Shown: positions 13,772-22,650 of the stretch, piece by piece | How positions within the stretch are numbered: position 1 is the first letter of the stretch | Layout: the number at the start of each line of letters is the position of its first letter | Assembly: GCA_020632795.1 (NCBI GenBank) | Contig: JACKEV010000008.1 | Location: 682,001 to 746,000, forward strand | Reading direction: 5' to 3' | Length of the DNA stretch: 64,000 bases | DNA from: Alphaproteobacteria bacterium | Lineage (GTDB): Bacteria > Myxococcota_A > UBA796 > CAJQPC01 | The notes under the pieces: model-generated | What the model saw: only the letters and a program-made list of their open reading frames with translations | Told to the model about the DNA's origin: nothing | Database searches by the model: none | Made by a program: the position numbers and the translations under genes

Positions 13772-16713
13772 TCCCGCTCGCCCTGCTGCTGCCCCACGCC
13801 TCCCAGGCCTGGACCGTGCCCTCCGACGTCCCCCACACCACCGGCCAGTCCGGCGCCCGCGAGGTCTGGGCCGGGGAGCACGTCGACCTGCTGGACGACG
13901 CGCTGGCCGCCAACGGCCTCACCCTGACCGGCCGATCCTACACAGTCTGGACGCGGGGAGGGGACTCCACCGACGGCCTGGACACCCTCCTGCCCCCCGA
14001 GGACTGGCACCGCGCGCAAGCCACACAGACCCGACTGACGTCCCTGCAGATGTGGGCCAACCTGCCGGACGTGTCCTGGTCGGTCGCCGGCTGGGCCCTG
14101 GGCAACGAGCGCTGCCCCCTCCAGGAGGACTACTCGGGCTGGGCGGTCAGCGAGTCCACCTGCTTCGCCTTCCTCAGCGGCTGGATGGCCGCCCTGAACA
14201 GCCACCACTTCGTGCCCCAGTCCTACCACGCCTGGTCCTGGTATCACGAGCTGGCGCTGTCCAACGCCGCCCGCTGCGTGGACCTTCGCGACACGGTCGA
14301 GGCCCTGGGCTACGAGCCCGACAGCGACTACGGCGGGCTCCTGTCCGACGTCGTCCGGGAGTGCGAGGAGGAGAGCCTCATCTTCGAGGGCGTGGGGCAC
14401 CACTACCTCCAGGACGCCTGGAGCAGCGGGCACACCTGGCAGCGCTGGGGCGCGCCCGACATCGACTGGTGGAAGTCCAACGCGACGTCCTCCAACTACA
14501 GCGCGCTGCCCTGGGCGATGGTGGTCGGCCTCCAGTCCGGCCAGATCCACGGCACGGGCTACTTCGACGACCCGATGTGCGGCCCCCATGACAACATCGA
14601 GATCGTGCCGGGTGGCGGCACGGCCGCGGACCGCATCCACATGGTGGGGGATTACTACCTCGACCAGATCGGCGGCACGGACCAGGAGCAGCGCCTCCAG
14701 GCCTGCACCTTCGGCAGTCTGGCCGAGGTCGCGTCTGTGCTGGAAGACGGCGAGCTGGGCTTGAGCCCCAGCCAGGGCGTGACGGTCACCGAGACGGGAT
14801 GCTTCGGCCAGCGGGCCACGAACCTGGCCTGGCTCACCGGCAAGATGACCGTGCCCGACAACCTGCCGCTGTCCGTGCGGGTCGCCGCGCGCATGGGCCT
14901 GATCAGCGAGGCCGAGTTCCAGCGCATCGCGTGGCGCTACCGCCTGGACAGCGTACGGATGGAGAACCTCGCCATCGCCCTGCGCTGGCGCCCCAGCGGG
15001 CCCAACGGCACCGATCTGGCGGACCTCACCCTGACCCTGGACGACGGCACGACCACCCGCCTGACCTACGTGGACGCCCAGCCCAACGACCAGCACACCC
15101 AGGCCATCCAGGACGGGCTGCTCACCCTGGATCCACCGTACGCGGTGCTCGTCGGCGAGGACGCCGGCACCGCCAAGCAGGCCGAGGACGCCGACGCCCT
15201 GCGCCGCACCTTCCACCGCGCCCACGCCGACTACTGGTGCGCCGACGACGCGCGCTTCTCCGCCGACGTCGACGACGAGACCTCCGACCTCTCCCGCATC
15301 CGGCAGGTCTGCCAGACCGGGGAGAGCGACGTGATGACGTCCGCCGAGCTGGTGGAGGACCCCGAGGACGTCCGCGAGGCCGCCTGCGGACTGTGCGAGG
15401 AGATGGGCCTGCGCTACCACCGCGACGGGACCGGGGCCGACGCCTACAACGCCGAGCTGGAGCCCCTCTGCGCGGCCTTCGGCGCCGAGCGCTACCTCTA
15501 CCTGCCCGTGCCCGACGGCGGCGACCGCGCCGAGGTGGTCTCCGACTGGTGCCGGGGCGCGCCGGGCTACGCGGTCAGCTCCACCGGGGTGTGGACGTTC
15601 TCCGTCGGCGCCGAGCCCGGCCACTTCGCCGACGAGGCCACGCAGCTCTCCACCACCCCCACCGCCGCGAACGGCCTCGCCGCCCACGCGGGGGTGGTCT
15701 ACGCCTCCACCGACGACGCTCTGTACGCCATCACCCCCGAGGGCGCGGTGAACGACTTCAAGCCCGCCGGCTGCGACCGCCCCCGCGGTCTGGACGTCGA
15801 CCCCGACACCCAGGTGCTGTTCGCGGTCTGTGAGGACTCCGATCTGCTGGCGTCCTTTGACCTGACACAGAGCCCTCCGGCGCTCATCGACACCCTGGCG
15901 CTGCTGGAGATCAGCGACGGCGGCAGCGGAACCATCGACGTGGTCCAGGAGCCCTATGACGTCGCCCTGCACCCCGAGGGCTTTGAGGTCGCGGTGGCCA
16001 GCGACGAGATCTACGCCCAGCAGGACGGGGTCACCCTGGTCGCGGTGGGCAACGGGGTGTTCGGGGACGCCACACGGATCCCGCCGCAGATCGACAGCTA
16101 CGACTTCGACGACTTCGGCTGCCGGGCGTACTGCGAGGCGGCGTATGACCCCTACGACCCCGAGTTCTACTTCCTCTACTGGGACTGCCTCGCCGACTGC
16201 TCCGACCACGTCGAGAACATCGAGGGGCTGTTCTACGCCAGCTCCAAGGGCGTGGACTACGCCAGCGACGGCGACACCCTGTACGCCTCGAACTACTCGA
16301 CGATGGAGTGCCTGACGCCCTCCACCACCTCGTGTGAGATCGGCGATCACTACTGGGTGAGCGTCGCGCAGCGCAGCGCTGGGCAGCTCGTGGCGGATCC
16401 GGAGGTCGGCGGGCGCGCCAAGGCGGTGCACCGGGTCGGCGACCACGTCCTGGTCGCGGACTGGGAGCAGGGCGTTCTGTATGCCTTCAGCGGGCTCTCG
16501 GCGTACGATGCTCAGCTCTCGGCGGGCGGGGAGCGCCCGGAGTCCCTGGCCGCTGACGCCGCGGGTTCCCGGGTGTTCGTGGGCTATGACGACGCCAGCA
16601 GCACCTGCGGGATGGGGGTCATCGACAGCTCGGACGAGGACCCGTCCAACTGGAGCGTGGAGGCCCTGGAGACGGGCCTGGGCTGCGTGCGCGCGGTGTT
16701 CGTGCCGCGGTAG
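13768..16713 (+). CDS. Large secreted protein: zinc-PLC-like N-terminus plus beta-propeller-like C-terminus
   Basis: This 981-residue protein has a short signal peptide ('MIPLALLLPHASQAWT'). Residues about 60-330 include 'EGVGHHYLQDAWSSGHTWQR' with His211, His212, Asp216 and His222. This H-H-x3-D-x5-H layout recalls zinc-dependent phospholipase C/S1-P1-type helical enzymes, but the match is by eye and weak. From about residue 620 the chain becomes beta-rich and repetitive ('VVYASTDDALYAITPEG', 'GLDVDPDTQVLFAVC', 'YDVALHPEGFEVAVA'), like blades of a propeller. Scattered Cys pairs fit an exported protein. It is coupled by overlap to the upstream lipoprotein. Hydrolase activity is a guess. Confidence 0.7.
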   Translation: MIPLALLLPHASQAWTVPSDVPHTTGQSGAREVWAGEHVDLLDDALAANGLTLTGRSYTVWTRGGDSTDGLDTLLPPEDWHRAQATQTRLTSLQMWANLPDVSWSVAGWALGNERCPLQEDYSGWAVSESTCFAFLSGWMAALNSHHFVPQSYHAWSWYHELALSNAARCVDLRDTVEALGYEPDSDYGGLLSDVVRECEEESLIFEGVGHHYLQDAWSSGHTWQRWGAPDIDWWKSNATSSNYSALPWAMVVGLQSGQIHGTGYFDDPMCGPHDNIEIVPGGGTAADRIHMVGDYYLDQIGGTDQEQRLQACTFGSLAEVASVLEDGELGLSPSQGVTVTETGCFGQRATNLAWLTGKMTVPDNLPLSVRVAARMGLISEAEFQRIAWRYRLDSVRMENLAIALRWRPSGPNGTDLADLTLTLDDGTTTRLTYVDAQPNDQHTQAIQDGLLTLDPPYAVLVGEDAGTAKQAEDADALRRTFHRAHADYWCADDARFSADVDDETSDLSRIRQVCQTGESDVMTSAELVEDPEDVREAACGLCEEMGLRYHRDGTGADAYNAELEPLCAAFGAERYLYLPVPDGGDRAEVVSDWCRGAPGYAVSSTGVWTFSVGAEPGHFADEATQLSTTPTAANGLAAHAGVVYASTDDALYAITPEGAVNDFKPAGCDRPRGLDVDPDTQVLFAVCEDSDLLASFDLTQSPPALIDTLALLEISDGGSGTIDVVQEPYDVALHPEGFEVAVASDEIYAQQDGVTLVAVGNGVFGDATRIPPQIDSYDFDDFGCRAYCEAAYDPYDPEFYFLYWDCLADCSDHVENIEGLFYASSKGVDYASDGDTLYASNYSTMECLTPSTTSCEIGDHYWVSVAQRSAGQLVADPEVGGRAKAVHRVGDHVLVADWEQGVLYAFSGLSAYDAQLSAGGERPESLAADAAGSRVFVGYDDASSTCGMGVIDSSDEDPSNWSVEALETGLGCVRAVFVPR

Positions 16714-16737
16714 CTGTGCGTCTGCTGCAGCTTGTGC

Positions 16738-16743
16738 TATAGA
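16738..16743 (+). promoter_or_regulatory. Possible -10 box before the DUF4157 gene
   Basis: TATAGA stands out from the GC-rich surroundings in the 94-base gap between the secreted-protein gene and the DUF4157 gene. No good -35 hexamer is seen 16-18 bases upstream. This is a weak call resting on position and composition. Confidence 0.25.
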
Positions 16744-16807
16744 GAGGGGGACCGCGCGCTCAGCGTGGGGACGAGCCGTCCGGCGGGGCGGCTTCTGGGG
16801 ATCAGCG

Positions 16808-18751
16808 ATGAGACGGAACACCAGTCGGTCAGAAGATCGTGCGATCGCGCGGGCTCCCGAGCGTGAGCGCCAACTCACCCTCCAGCTCCTCAGCGAGCGC
16901 TTCGGCGAGCAGGTGGTGCGCGCGGCGGTGGCCGGGCAGTGGCTGGAGGGTCTGGGGCCCATGATCCAGCTCCACCTCGCGCAAGCGCGGGCTGGGCTCC
17001 CGGAGGCGGGCCGCGTGTTCACCGGGCCCCACGAGCAGACTGTGCACACGGCGGCCTGCGCGGAGCAGCTCTGGCAGCAGGCGGGGGCGCCGTTCGACGT
17101 CTCTGCGCCTCAGTTCGTGGACGACTGGTCGGGTTGGGTGGACGGGCTCTTCAGCGACGTGGCCGTCGATGGGTCCGATGGGGTCGGCGCTTCAGCGGCT
17201 CAGCCTGCTGAAGCGGGCTTCGGGCCGGGTGTGGTGATGCAGCTCCTACGGGACAGCAGCGGCGGCGCGGTCCCCCCGGACGTGGAGCGCCGGGTGCAGC
17301 ACGCGCTGACAGGCGGCCGCCCGCTGCCCGAAGATGTGCGCGCCCGCATGGAGTCGACGCTGGGCCATGACTTCGGGCACGTCCGCGTCCGCACCGACGC
17401 GGTCGCTGCCAGGGCCGCCGCCGACGTCAACGCGAAGGCGTTCACCGTCGGCAGCACCGTGGTCTTCGGCTCGGGCCGGTTCGCCCCGGGCACCCCGGAG
17501 GGCGACCGCCTGCTCGCCCACGAATTGACCCACGTCGTCCAGCACGACGAGGGGCGCATCCCGCACGGCGGCGAGGGCGTGACGGTGTCGGAGCCGACGG
17601 ACGCGCTGGAGCGGGAGGCGGAGCGCAGCTCCCACGCTGCCGTTGGACGCCATGCCGGTCATGTAGAGACATCTGGCGGTTTCCCGGACAGCGGTCCCAT
17701 GGCTGCCTCTCAGGCCGTCATGCGTCACCCCGCCGTTCCACTGCCTGGTGGGCCAGGAACCTCGACAGGTGACTCGACACGGAATGGAGGAATCAGTGCA
17801 GAGGTTGCATTGTATGCTGTTGGGAATGTGTTGAGGGATACGGTTGCCGGCGACGTTGCGTTCTTGCGAGACCTGTATAAAGTCCAACTTCAGAAGATGG
17901 CGGAAGTGCGGCTGAACATGGTTCGACAAGGAGCTTCAGAGGCCAGAATTGCGCAGATGTTGGCAGATATGCGGACACAGGCTGCGGTGGATGTCCGGAA
18001 CACAGGCGCTCTTCTGTACCGGAAATCTGCCGAGTTGTTCGACATGGCTCGAGGGAACCAGGTTCGTCCAACCTATGAGATACTGCGGCGGACCAAGACA
18101 GATGCACAGATTATCGAAAGTGCAATGCGCTCCAACGTGACCATCAACGCGCTGCCCAGGTGGTTGCGCTGGACCGGGCGTGCCTTGCACGTTGCGGGCA
18201 TCGGCCTGTCGGTCTATGTCGTCATTACGGCCCCTGACGGACAGCAGGGTGCGGCTGCTCAGAACGAGATCGAGCGGTATATCGGGTCTGGAATCGGGTA
18301 TGGGGCAGGCGTTGGATTGTGTGCTTTAATTGGTCTGTCAGGTGGTGGTCTGGTGATCGTTGTCGGGTTGCTCGCCAGCGTTCTGGGTGGAGAGATCGCT
18401 GATCGAATAGACCTCCTGGTCCTCCTTGACGCCGCCCCCCACAATGTGCCGGATCTGATGGGTGAGCTGTATGTGATCGTCGGTACGTGGGGCGATAAGG
18501 ACTTCTTCTTGTTCTCGATACTGGGAGAGCGCATCTCGCGGTCTGACAACATCATCGTCGCTGGGACAGGCACGCGCAGCGGCGGACTGATCTCCGGGCG
18601 TGGTCACTACCATAGCCTGGAGGTCTCCCCTGTCAGTCCCGGTGCGTTTCGATTGTTTGAAGGGGAGTTGGTGAAGTATGTCCCGGAGTATCTGCTTTCA
18701 CCGGCAAGGCCCGAGGACATCCAGAGAATGGTACAGGAAGAGGAGCCATAG
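16808..18751 (+). CDS. DUF4157 (eCIS-core) protein with toxin-like C-terminal half
   Basis: This 647-residue protein carries a DUF4157 domain at about residues 178-250: 'MESTLGHDFGHVRVRTD', then 'AFTVGSTVVFGSGRF', then the zincin-like HELTHVVQH (238-246). DUF4157 marks proteins linked to extracellular contractile injection systems (eCIS), often as the N-terminal module of toxin cargo. After a Pro/Gly linker (about 300-325) the C-terminal half changes character: its DNA is visibly less GC-rich, and it contains a helical region and then glycine-zipper-like hydrophobic segments ('GIGYGAGVGLCALIGLSGGG', 'LVIVVGLLASVLGGEIA'). I infer a polymorphic-toxin architecture with a possibly membrane-active tip. 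No immunity gene is recognised. Confidence 0.8.
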   Translation: MRRNTSRSEDRAIARAPERERQLTLQLLSERFGEQVVRAAVAGQWLEGLGPMIQLHLAQARAGLPEAGRVFTGPHEQTVHTAACAEQLWQQAGAPFDVSAPQFVDDWSGWVDGLFSDVAVDGSDGVGASAAQPAEAGFGPGVVMQLLRDSSGGAVPPDVERRVQHALTGGRPLPEDVRARMESTLGHDFGHVRVRTDAVAARAAADVNAKAFTVGSTVVFGSGRFAPGTPEGDRLLAHELTHVVQHDEGRIPHGGEGVTVSEPTDALEREAERSSHAAVGRHAGHVETSGGFPDSGPMAASQAVMRHPAVPLPGGPGTSTGDSTRNGGISAEVALYAVGNVLRDTVAGDVAFLRDLYKVQLQKMAEVRLNMVRQGASEARIAQMLADMRTQAAVDVRNTGALLYRKSAELFDMARGNQVRPTYEILRRTKTDAQIIESAMRSNVTINALPRWLRWTGRALHVAGIGLSVYVVITAPDGQQGAAAQNEIERYIGSGIGYGAGVGLCALIGLSGGGLVIVVGLLASVLGGEIADRIDLLVLLDAAPHNVPDLMGELYVIVGTWGDKDFFLFSILGERISRSDNIIVAGTGTRSGGLISGRGHYHSLEVSPVSPGAFRLFEGELVKYVPEYLLSPARPEDIQRMVQEEEP

Positions 18752-18863
18752 GTGCATAGCTGTGTTTCGCTGCCAGTACGCGCTTCCGCGTTCTGTGGCC
18801 GGAGCGCCTCATCAGGCTGGGGTCTCCTGACCCGATCCTGAAGCTGTCCCTGCTGCCCCCCGC

Positions 18864-19283
18864 TCACTCCATCGCCGCGATCGCCAACCCCAGGTCGTCA
18901 TCATCCCGCACCTCCACGCAGTCCACCGAACGCAGACACAGCTCACAATTGTACACGCTCTGGATGTGCCGGCACCGCGTGCAGACGTAGAAGGGCTTGG
19001 GTCTCTCCCGCAGCGCCTGCTCCAGCTCGGGGCTGAGCGGCTTGGGCTCGGGCATCACGAAGCGCCCGCCGGACTCCCCGGTGCCGAACACCGCCAGCAG
19101 GCCGCCGAGGCCGATGAAGAGCACCGAGGCCGCCGCCATCACCACGAAGAAGCCGCCGGTGGTCAGCGCGTCGGCGACGGTGACCCCGCCGAGGATCAGG
19201 CCGAGCCCCGCGAGCGCCAGGCCGCCGAGGCGCCCGTGCAGGAAGACCCAGTCCAGCAGCTCGTCGAAAGCGCCGCGGGCCAT
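18864..19283 (-). CDS. Two-helix membrane protein with C-terminal zinc ribbon
   Basis: This 139-residue protein starts at 19283, sharing bases with the previous stop (TGATG). Two hydrophobic segments ('LGGLALAGLGLILGGV' and 'GFFVVMAAASVLFIGLGGLL') lie in the first 75 residues. A cytoplasmic-looking tail follows with C-T-R-C and C-E-L-C pairs ('FYVCTRCRHIQ', 'YNCELCLRSVDC'), a typical four-Cys zinc site. The family is not recognised. It is coupled to the upstream small membrane protein and may act with it. No catalytic motif is seen. Confidence 0.65.
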   Translation of the reverse strand: MARGAFDELLDWVFLHGRLGGLALAGLGLILGGVTVADALTTGGFFVVMAAASVLFIGLGGLLAVFGTGESGGRFVMPEPKPLSPELEQALRERPKPFYVCTRCRHIQSVYNCELCLRSVDCVEVRDDDDLGLAIAAME

Positions 19284-19726
19284 CAGCCGCACCCCGCCCG
19301 CGTGGCCTCGATGACCTGGGGGCAGTAGCTGTCGCCTGCGTGGCCCAGCGCCGCGCACCGCGCCTCGGCGTCCGCGCTCTGCGCGCACCACGCCGCGAGG
19401 TCCGTGGCCCCCGCCGCGCAGTCCCCGGCGAAGGTGACCTGACCCAGCGCGCAGCTCACGTCCACCAGGCTGCACTGGTTCGAGATGGCGTCGAGGGCCT
19501 GCGCCGCGCAGCCCTCGGCCCCGAGCGAGGCCCCGAGCGAGGCCGCATCGCTCGCGCTCATCGGGATCTGCGACTTGACGTCGCGCCACAGCATCACGCT
19601 GCCGCCGCCCACACCGCACAGGCACAGCAGCCCGAGGCCCAGGCCGAGCCCGGCAACGAGCAGCAGAGGGCGGCGCTTGGAGGGCTCGGACACGAACAGG
19701 GCTCCTTTCAGCTTGCGCGTCTTCAT
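19283..19726 (-). CDS. Single-pass membrane protein with Cys-rich exported domain
   Basis: This 147-residue protein has a basic N-terminus ('MKTRKLKGALFVSEPSKRR') and one strong hydrophobic helix (about 21-46, 'LLLVAGLGLGLGLLCLCGVG'). A helical domain follows with about eight cysteines ('NQCSLVDVSCALGQ', 'AWCAQSADAEARC'), which suggests disulphides outside the membrane. It is divergent from the TetR gene across a 52-base gap and co-transcribed with the zinc-ribbon protein. Function unknown. Confidence 0.65.
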   Translation of the reverse strand: MKTRKLKGALFVSEPSKRRPLLLVAGLGLGLGLLCLCGVGGGSVMLWRDVKSQIPMSASDAASLGASLGAEGCAAQALDAISNQCSLVDVSCALGQVTFAGDCAAGATDLAAWCAQSADAEARCAALGHAGDSYCPQVIEATRAGCG

Positions 19727-19740
19727 AGCCCGGAATACCT

Positions 19741-19768
19741 TGTGACTGAAAAATCAAAATCGGTCATA
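19741..19768. promoter_or_regulatory. Candidate TetR operator (imperfect inverted repeat)
   Basis: In the 52-base divergent gap upstream of the TetR gene, TGTGACTGA (19741-19749) faces TCGGTCATA (19760-19768). As an inverted repeat, 7 of 9 positions match across a 10-base A-rich centre. Size, symmetry and position are typical of a TetR-family operator, controlling both this regulator/ABC operon and perhaps the divergent small-membrane-protein pair. Read by eye. Confidence 0.45.
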
Positions 19769-19778
19769 GGTTCACAGA

Positions 19779-20402
19779 ATGCCCAAAGCCTTCACGGACG
19801 ACGAGCGAGAGGCCATCCGGGCCCGCCTTCGCCTGGCGGCCCGCGAGCTGGTGCCCACCCTGGGGGTGCGGCGCACGCGCGTGTCCGAGCTGGCGCGCGC
19901 GGCGGGGATCTCCAAGGGCGCCTTCTACCTGTTCTATGCCTCCAAGGAGGCCCTGCTCGTCGAGGTCCTGCTGGAGGACGAGGCCGCCGCCCGGGCCGAG
20001 GTGACCGCCACCCTCGACGGCGTCGATCGCCAGGAGGCCATCGCCACGCTGGTCCACCTCTGGTTCTCTGCGGTGCAGCGCTACCCCGTGCTCCAGGTGC
20101 TGGCCCAGCCCGGCGAGATGGACGCGCTGCTGGGTGTGCTGCCGCCGGAGACCCTGGCCGAGGCCCTGGCCGACGACGACCGCTTCTTCCTGGGGCTGCT
20201 GGCGCCGCTCCAGGCCGAGGGCTGGCTGGACGGCGTCGACCTGGCCACGGTGGTCCGGCTTCCCCGGGTCGCGTTCGCTCTGCACCAGAGCCGCGCCCTG
20301 GTGGGGGAGGACCGGTTCGAAGCGGTCAGCGCCCTGCTGGCCGAGAGCCTCGCCCTGCGGCTCGCCCGCCGCAGCCCTGACGACGCGGAGCAGACCCCAT
20401 GA
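19779..20402 (+). CDS. TetR-family transcriptional regulator
   Basis: This 207-residue regulator has an N-terminal TetR helix-turn-helix at about residues 12-58: 'RARLRLAARELVPTLGVRRT', 'VSELARAAGISKGAFYLFYA' and SKEALL. A helical ligand-binding domain follows. Its stop overlaps the start of the ABC ATPase (ATGA), so it probably represses its own operon and responds to a substrate of the exporter. The inverted repeat just upstream is the likely operator. The ligand cannot be told from sequence. Confidence 0.92.
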   Translation: MPKAFTDDEREAIRARLRLAARELVPTLGVRRTRVSELARAAGISKGAFYLFYASKEALLVEVLLEDEAAARAEVTATLDGVDRQEAIATLVHLWFSAVQRYPVLQVLAQPGEMDALLGVLPPETLAEALADDDRFFLGLLAPLQAEGWLDGVDLATVVRLPRVAFALHQSRALVGEDRFEAVSALLAESLALRLARRSPDDAEQTP

Positions 20403-21250
20403 TCCAGGTCTCCGGCTTGCACTACCGCTACCCCGGCGCGCCCGTCGAGGCCGTCCGTGGCCTGGAATTCCAGGTCGAGCCCGGGGAGATCTTCGGGCTG
20501 CTCGGCCCCTCGGGCGCGGGCAAGAGCACCGCCCAGCGGGTGCTCACCGGGGCGCTTCGGGACTACCAGGGCTCCGCCCGGGTCTTCGGGGCCGAGGTCC
20601 GCGGCGCCCCCCGCAGCCTGTACAACCGCCTGGGGGTGGGCTTCGAGTTCCCCAACGTCTACACCCGCATGACCGCGCGGGAGAACCTGCGCTTCTTCGC
20701 GGCCTTCTACCAGGGCCCGACCGCCTCGCCGGACGCCCTGCTGGAGCAGGTGGGCCTGCTGGCCGACGCCGACACCCGGGTCTCGGACTACTCCAAGGGC
20801 ATGAAGATGCGGCTGGGGTTCTGCCGCGCCTTCCTCAACCAGCCCGAGCTGGTCTTCCTGGACGAGCCCACCTCCGGCCAGGACCCGGGCAACGCCCGGC
20901 GCATCCGGGGCCTCATCCGCGAGGCCCGCGACCGCGGCGTCACCGTGTTCCTGACCACCCACGACATGCACGTCGCCGCCGAGCTGTGCGACCGCGTGGC
21001 CTTCATGGTGGACGGCGCCATCGCCGCCATCGACGACCCCCGAACGCTGATGCTCCAGCACGGCCGCCGCCGCCTGACCGTGGAGTACCGCGAGGCGGAC
21101 GCCCTGCGCAGCCAGGAGTTCCCCCTCGAGGGCCTGGCCGATGACGGGGACTTCCTGGCCCTGCTGCGGGGCGGGATCGAGGCCATGCACTCCCAGGAGG
21201 CCACCCTGGAGGACGTGTTCCTCGACGTCACCGGGCGGAGGCTGACATGA
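20399..21250 (+). CDS. ABC transporter ATP-binding protein
   Basis: This 283-residue ATPase has Walker A 'GPSGAGKST', a signature region in which the usual LSGGQ reads 'YSKGMKMRLGFCRAF', Walker B 'ELVFLDEPTSGQDP' and the switch 'LTTHDMH'. The form resembles ABC-2-type exporter ATPases (drug/lipid/natamycin-type). About 70 C-terminal residues form a regulatory extension. It is coupled by overlap to the TetR gene before it and to the first permease after it. It powers the two permeases that follow. Confidence 0.93.
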   Translation: MIQVSGLHYRYPGAPVEAVRGLEFQVEPGEIFGLLGPSGAGKSTAQRVLTGALRDYQGSARVFGAEVRGAPRSLYNRLGVGFEFPNVYTRMTARENLRFFAAFYQGPTASPDALLEQVGLLADADTRVSDYSKGMKMRLGFCRAFLNQPELVFLDEPTSGQDPGNARRIRGLIREARDRGVTVFLTTHDMHVAAELCDRVAFMVDGAIAAIDDPRTLMLQHGRRRLTVEYREADALRSQEFPLEGLADDGDFLALLRGGIEAMHSQEATLEDVFLDVTGRRLT

Positions 21251-21936
21251 TGGCCGCCCTGCTCCTGGCCGACCTGCGGCTCCAGTGGCGGCAGGGCTTC
21301 TACGCGGCCTACGCGCTGGTCTGCGTGAGCTACGCGCTCGTGCTGGGGGCGCTGCCCGACGAGCTGCGGCGCTGGCTGGTGCCCCTCATCGTCTACTCGG
21401 ACCCGGCGGTGCTGGGGTTCTTCTTCGTGGGGGGGCTCACCCTGCTGGAGCGCGGCGAGGGGGTGCTCCAGCCGCTGTTCGTCACGCCGGTGCGGGTGGA
21501 GGCCTGGCTCGCCTCGAAGTGCATCAGCCTGACCGCGCTGGCCCTCAGCGTGGTCGCGGCGCTCGGCGTGCTGGGAGAGACGAACCGCTGGGGCCTGCTG
21601 ATGTCGGCCGCGGCGCTGACCTCGGTCTGCTTTGTGCTCCTGGGTGTGATCGCGGTCAGCCGCTTCGAGACCATCAACCAGTACATCGGCGGGGCGGTGC
21701 TGTGGGCGACGCCCCTCGTCGCGCCGGTGCTGCCCATGGTCGCGGGATGGTCGCCCGGCTGGATGCTCGCTTGGCCGACCTGCGCGTCCCTCGCGCTCTT
21801 CCAGGGGGCGTTCGCTGAAGCGCCGATGCCGTGGGGCACAGCGGCGGTCTGCCTGCTGTCCCTCGCGGCGTGGACGGGCCTGGCCTGGGTGTGGGCCGTC
21901 CGTTGGTTCTCCCGCTACACCCTGGGGTTGAGATGA
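21247..21936 (+). CDS. ABC-2-type transporter permease 1
   Basis: A 229-residue integral membrane protein with about six hydrophobic segments, including 'FYAAYALVCVSYALVLGALP', 'VLGFFFVGGLTLLERGEGVL' and 'ISLTALALSVVAALGVLG'. The 'LLERGEGVLQPLFVTPVRVE' loop is the conserved coupling motif of ABC-2 permeases of this type. It overlaps both neighbours by four bases. It forms the membrane channel of an exporter with the following permease. The substrate is unknown. Confidence 0.87.
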   Translation: MMAALLLADLRLQWRQGFYAAYALVCVSYALVLGALPDELRRWLVPLIVYSDPAVLGFFFVGGLTLLERGEGVLQPLFVTPVRVEAWLASKCISLTALALSVVAALGVLGETNRWGLLMSAAALTSVCFVLLGVIAVSRFETINQYIGGAVLWATPLVAPVLPMVAGWSPGWMLAWPTCASLALFQGAFAEAPMPWGTAAVCLLSLAAWTGLAWVWAVRWFSRYTLGLR

Positions 21937-22649
21937 TCTCCGCCCGTTGGACGGACCTGCTTCGGGGCGACGTGGTGACCATGCGCCGCGACCCGCTGCT
22001 CGCGCTGTGCGTGCTGGCGCCGGTGCTGCTCACCGGGGCGCTGCGCTTCGGCGTGCCCCGGGTCACCGCCCTGGCTGCGCCCTGGGTGGACCTCGCGCCC
22101 TTCCACCCCTTCATGGTGGGGGCGGCGCTCCTGCTGGGGCCGGCGATGTTCGGCTTCACCATCGGCTTCATGCTGCTGGAGGAGCGGGACGAGCGGGTGC
22201 TCGACGTCGTCGCGGTCACCCCGCTGCGCACCACGGGCTTCCTGGCGTATCGGCTGGCCCTGCCCGTGGCGTTCGGCTTCCTGGCGGGGGTGGGCATGGT
22301 CCGGGGCGCGGGGCTGGTGGCGGTGCCGCTGCCGTCGCTGGTGCTGGGGGCGGCGCTCGGGGCCCTGCAGGCGCCGCTCTACGCGGGCGTGCTGGTGGCC
22401 TTCGCGTCGGACAAGGTTCAGGGGCTGGCGCTGAGCAAGGCCACGAACATCGGCATGCTCGCGCCGCTGACCCTGGTGGCCCTGTCCGGGCCCTGGCGCT
22501 TCATCGGCGGGATCTCGCCCACGTTCTGGCCGGTCTACGTGATGCTGAGCGAGGGTCCGGCGCGCCTGGGGGGCTTCGCGGTGGGGCTCGCGCTCACCGG
22601 CGCAGCGGTCGCGGCGCTGGCGGCGCAGCTTCGGCGGCGGGTGCGCTGA
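21933..22649 (+). CDS. ABC-2-type transporter permease 2
   Basis: This 238-residue membrane protein starts at ATG 21933 inside the previous stop. It has the same coupling-loop pattern as its partner ('FMLLEERDERVLDVVAVTPL') and about six hydrophobic helices. Two non-identical permeases and one ATPase make a complete exporter. It ends two bases before the convergent methyltransferase gene. Confidence 0.87.
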   Translation: MISARWTDLLRGDVVTMRRDPLLALCVLAPVLLTGALRFGVPRVTALAAPWVDLAPFHPFMVGAALLLGPAMFGFTIGFMLLEERDERVLDVVAVTPLRTTGFLAYRLALPVAFGFLAGVGMVRGAGLVAVPLPSLVLGAALGALQAPLYAGVLVAFASDKVQGLALSKATNIGMLAPLTLVALSGPWRFIGGISPTFWPVYVMLSEGPARLGGFAVGLALTGAAVAALAAQLRRRVR

Positions 22650-22650
22650 C

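Noticed and set aside
13705..17049. Long minus-strand open frame opposite the secreted protein and DUF4157 genes
   Set aside because: The composition is typical of an antisense shadow and it contradicts two coupled plus-strand genes with signal peptide and motifs.
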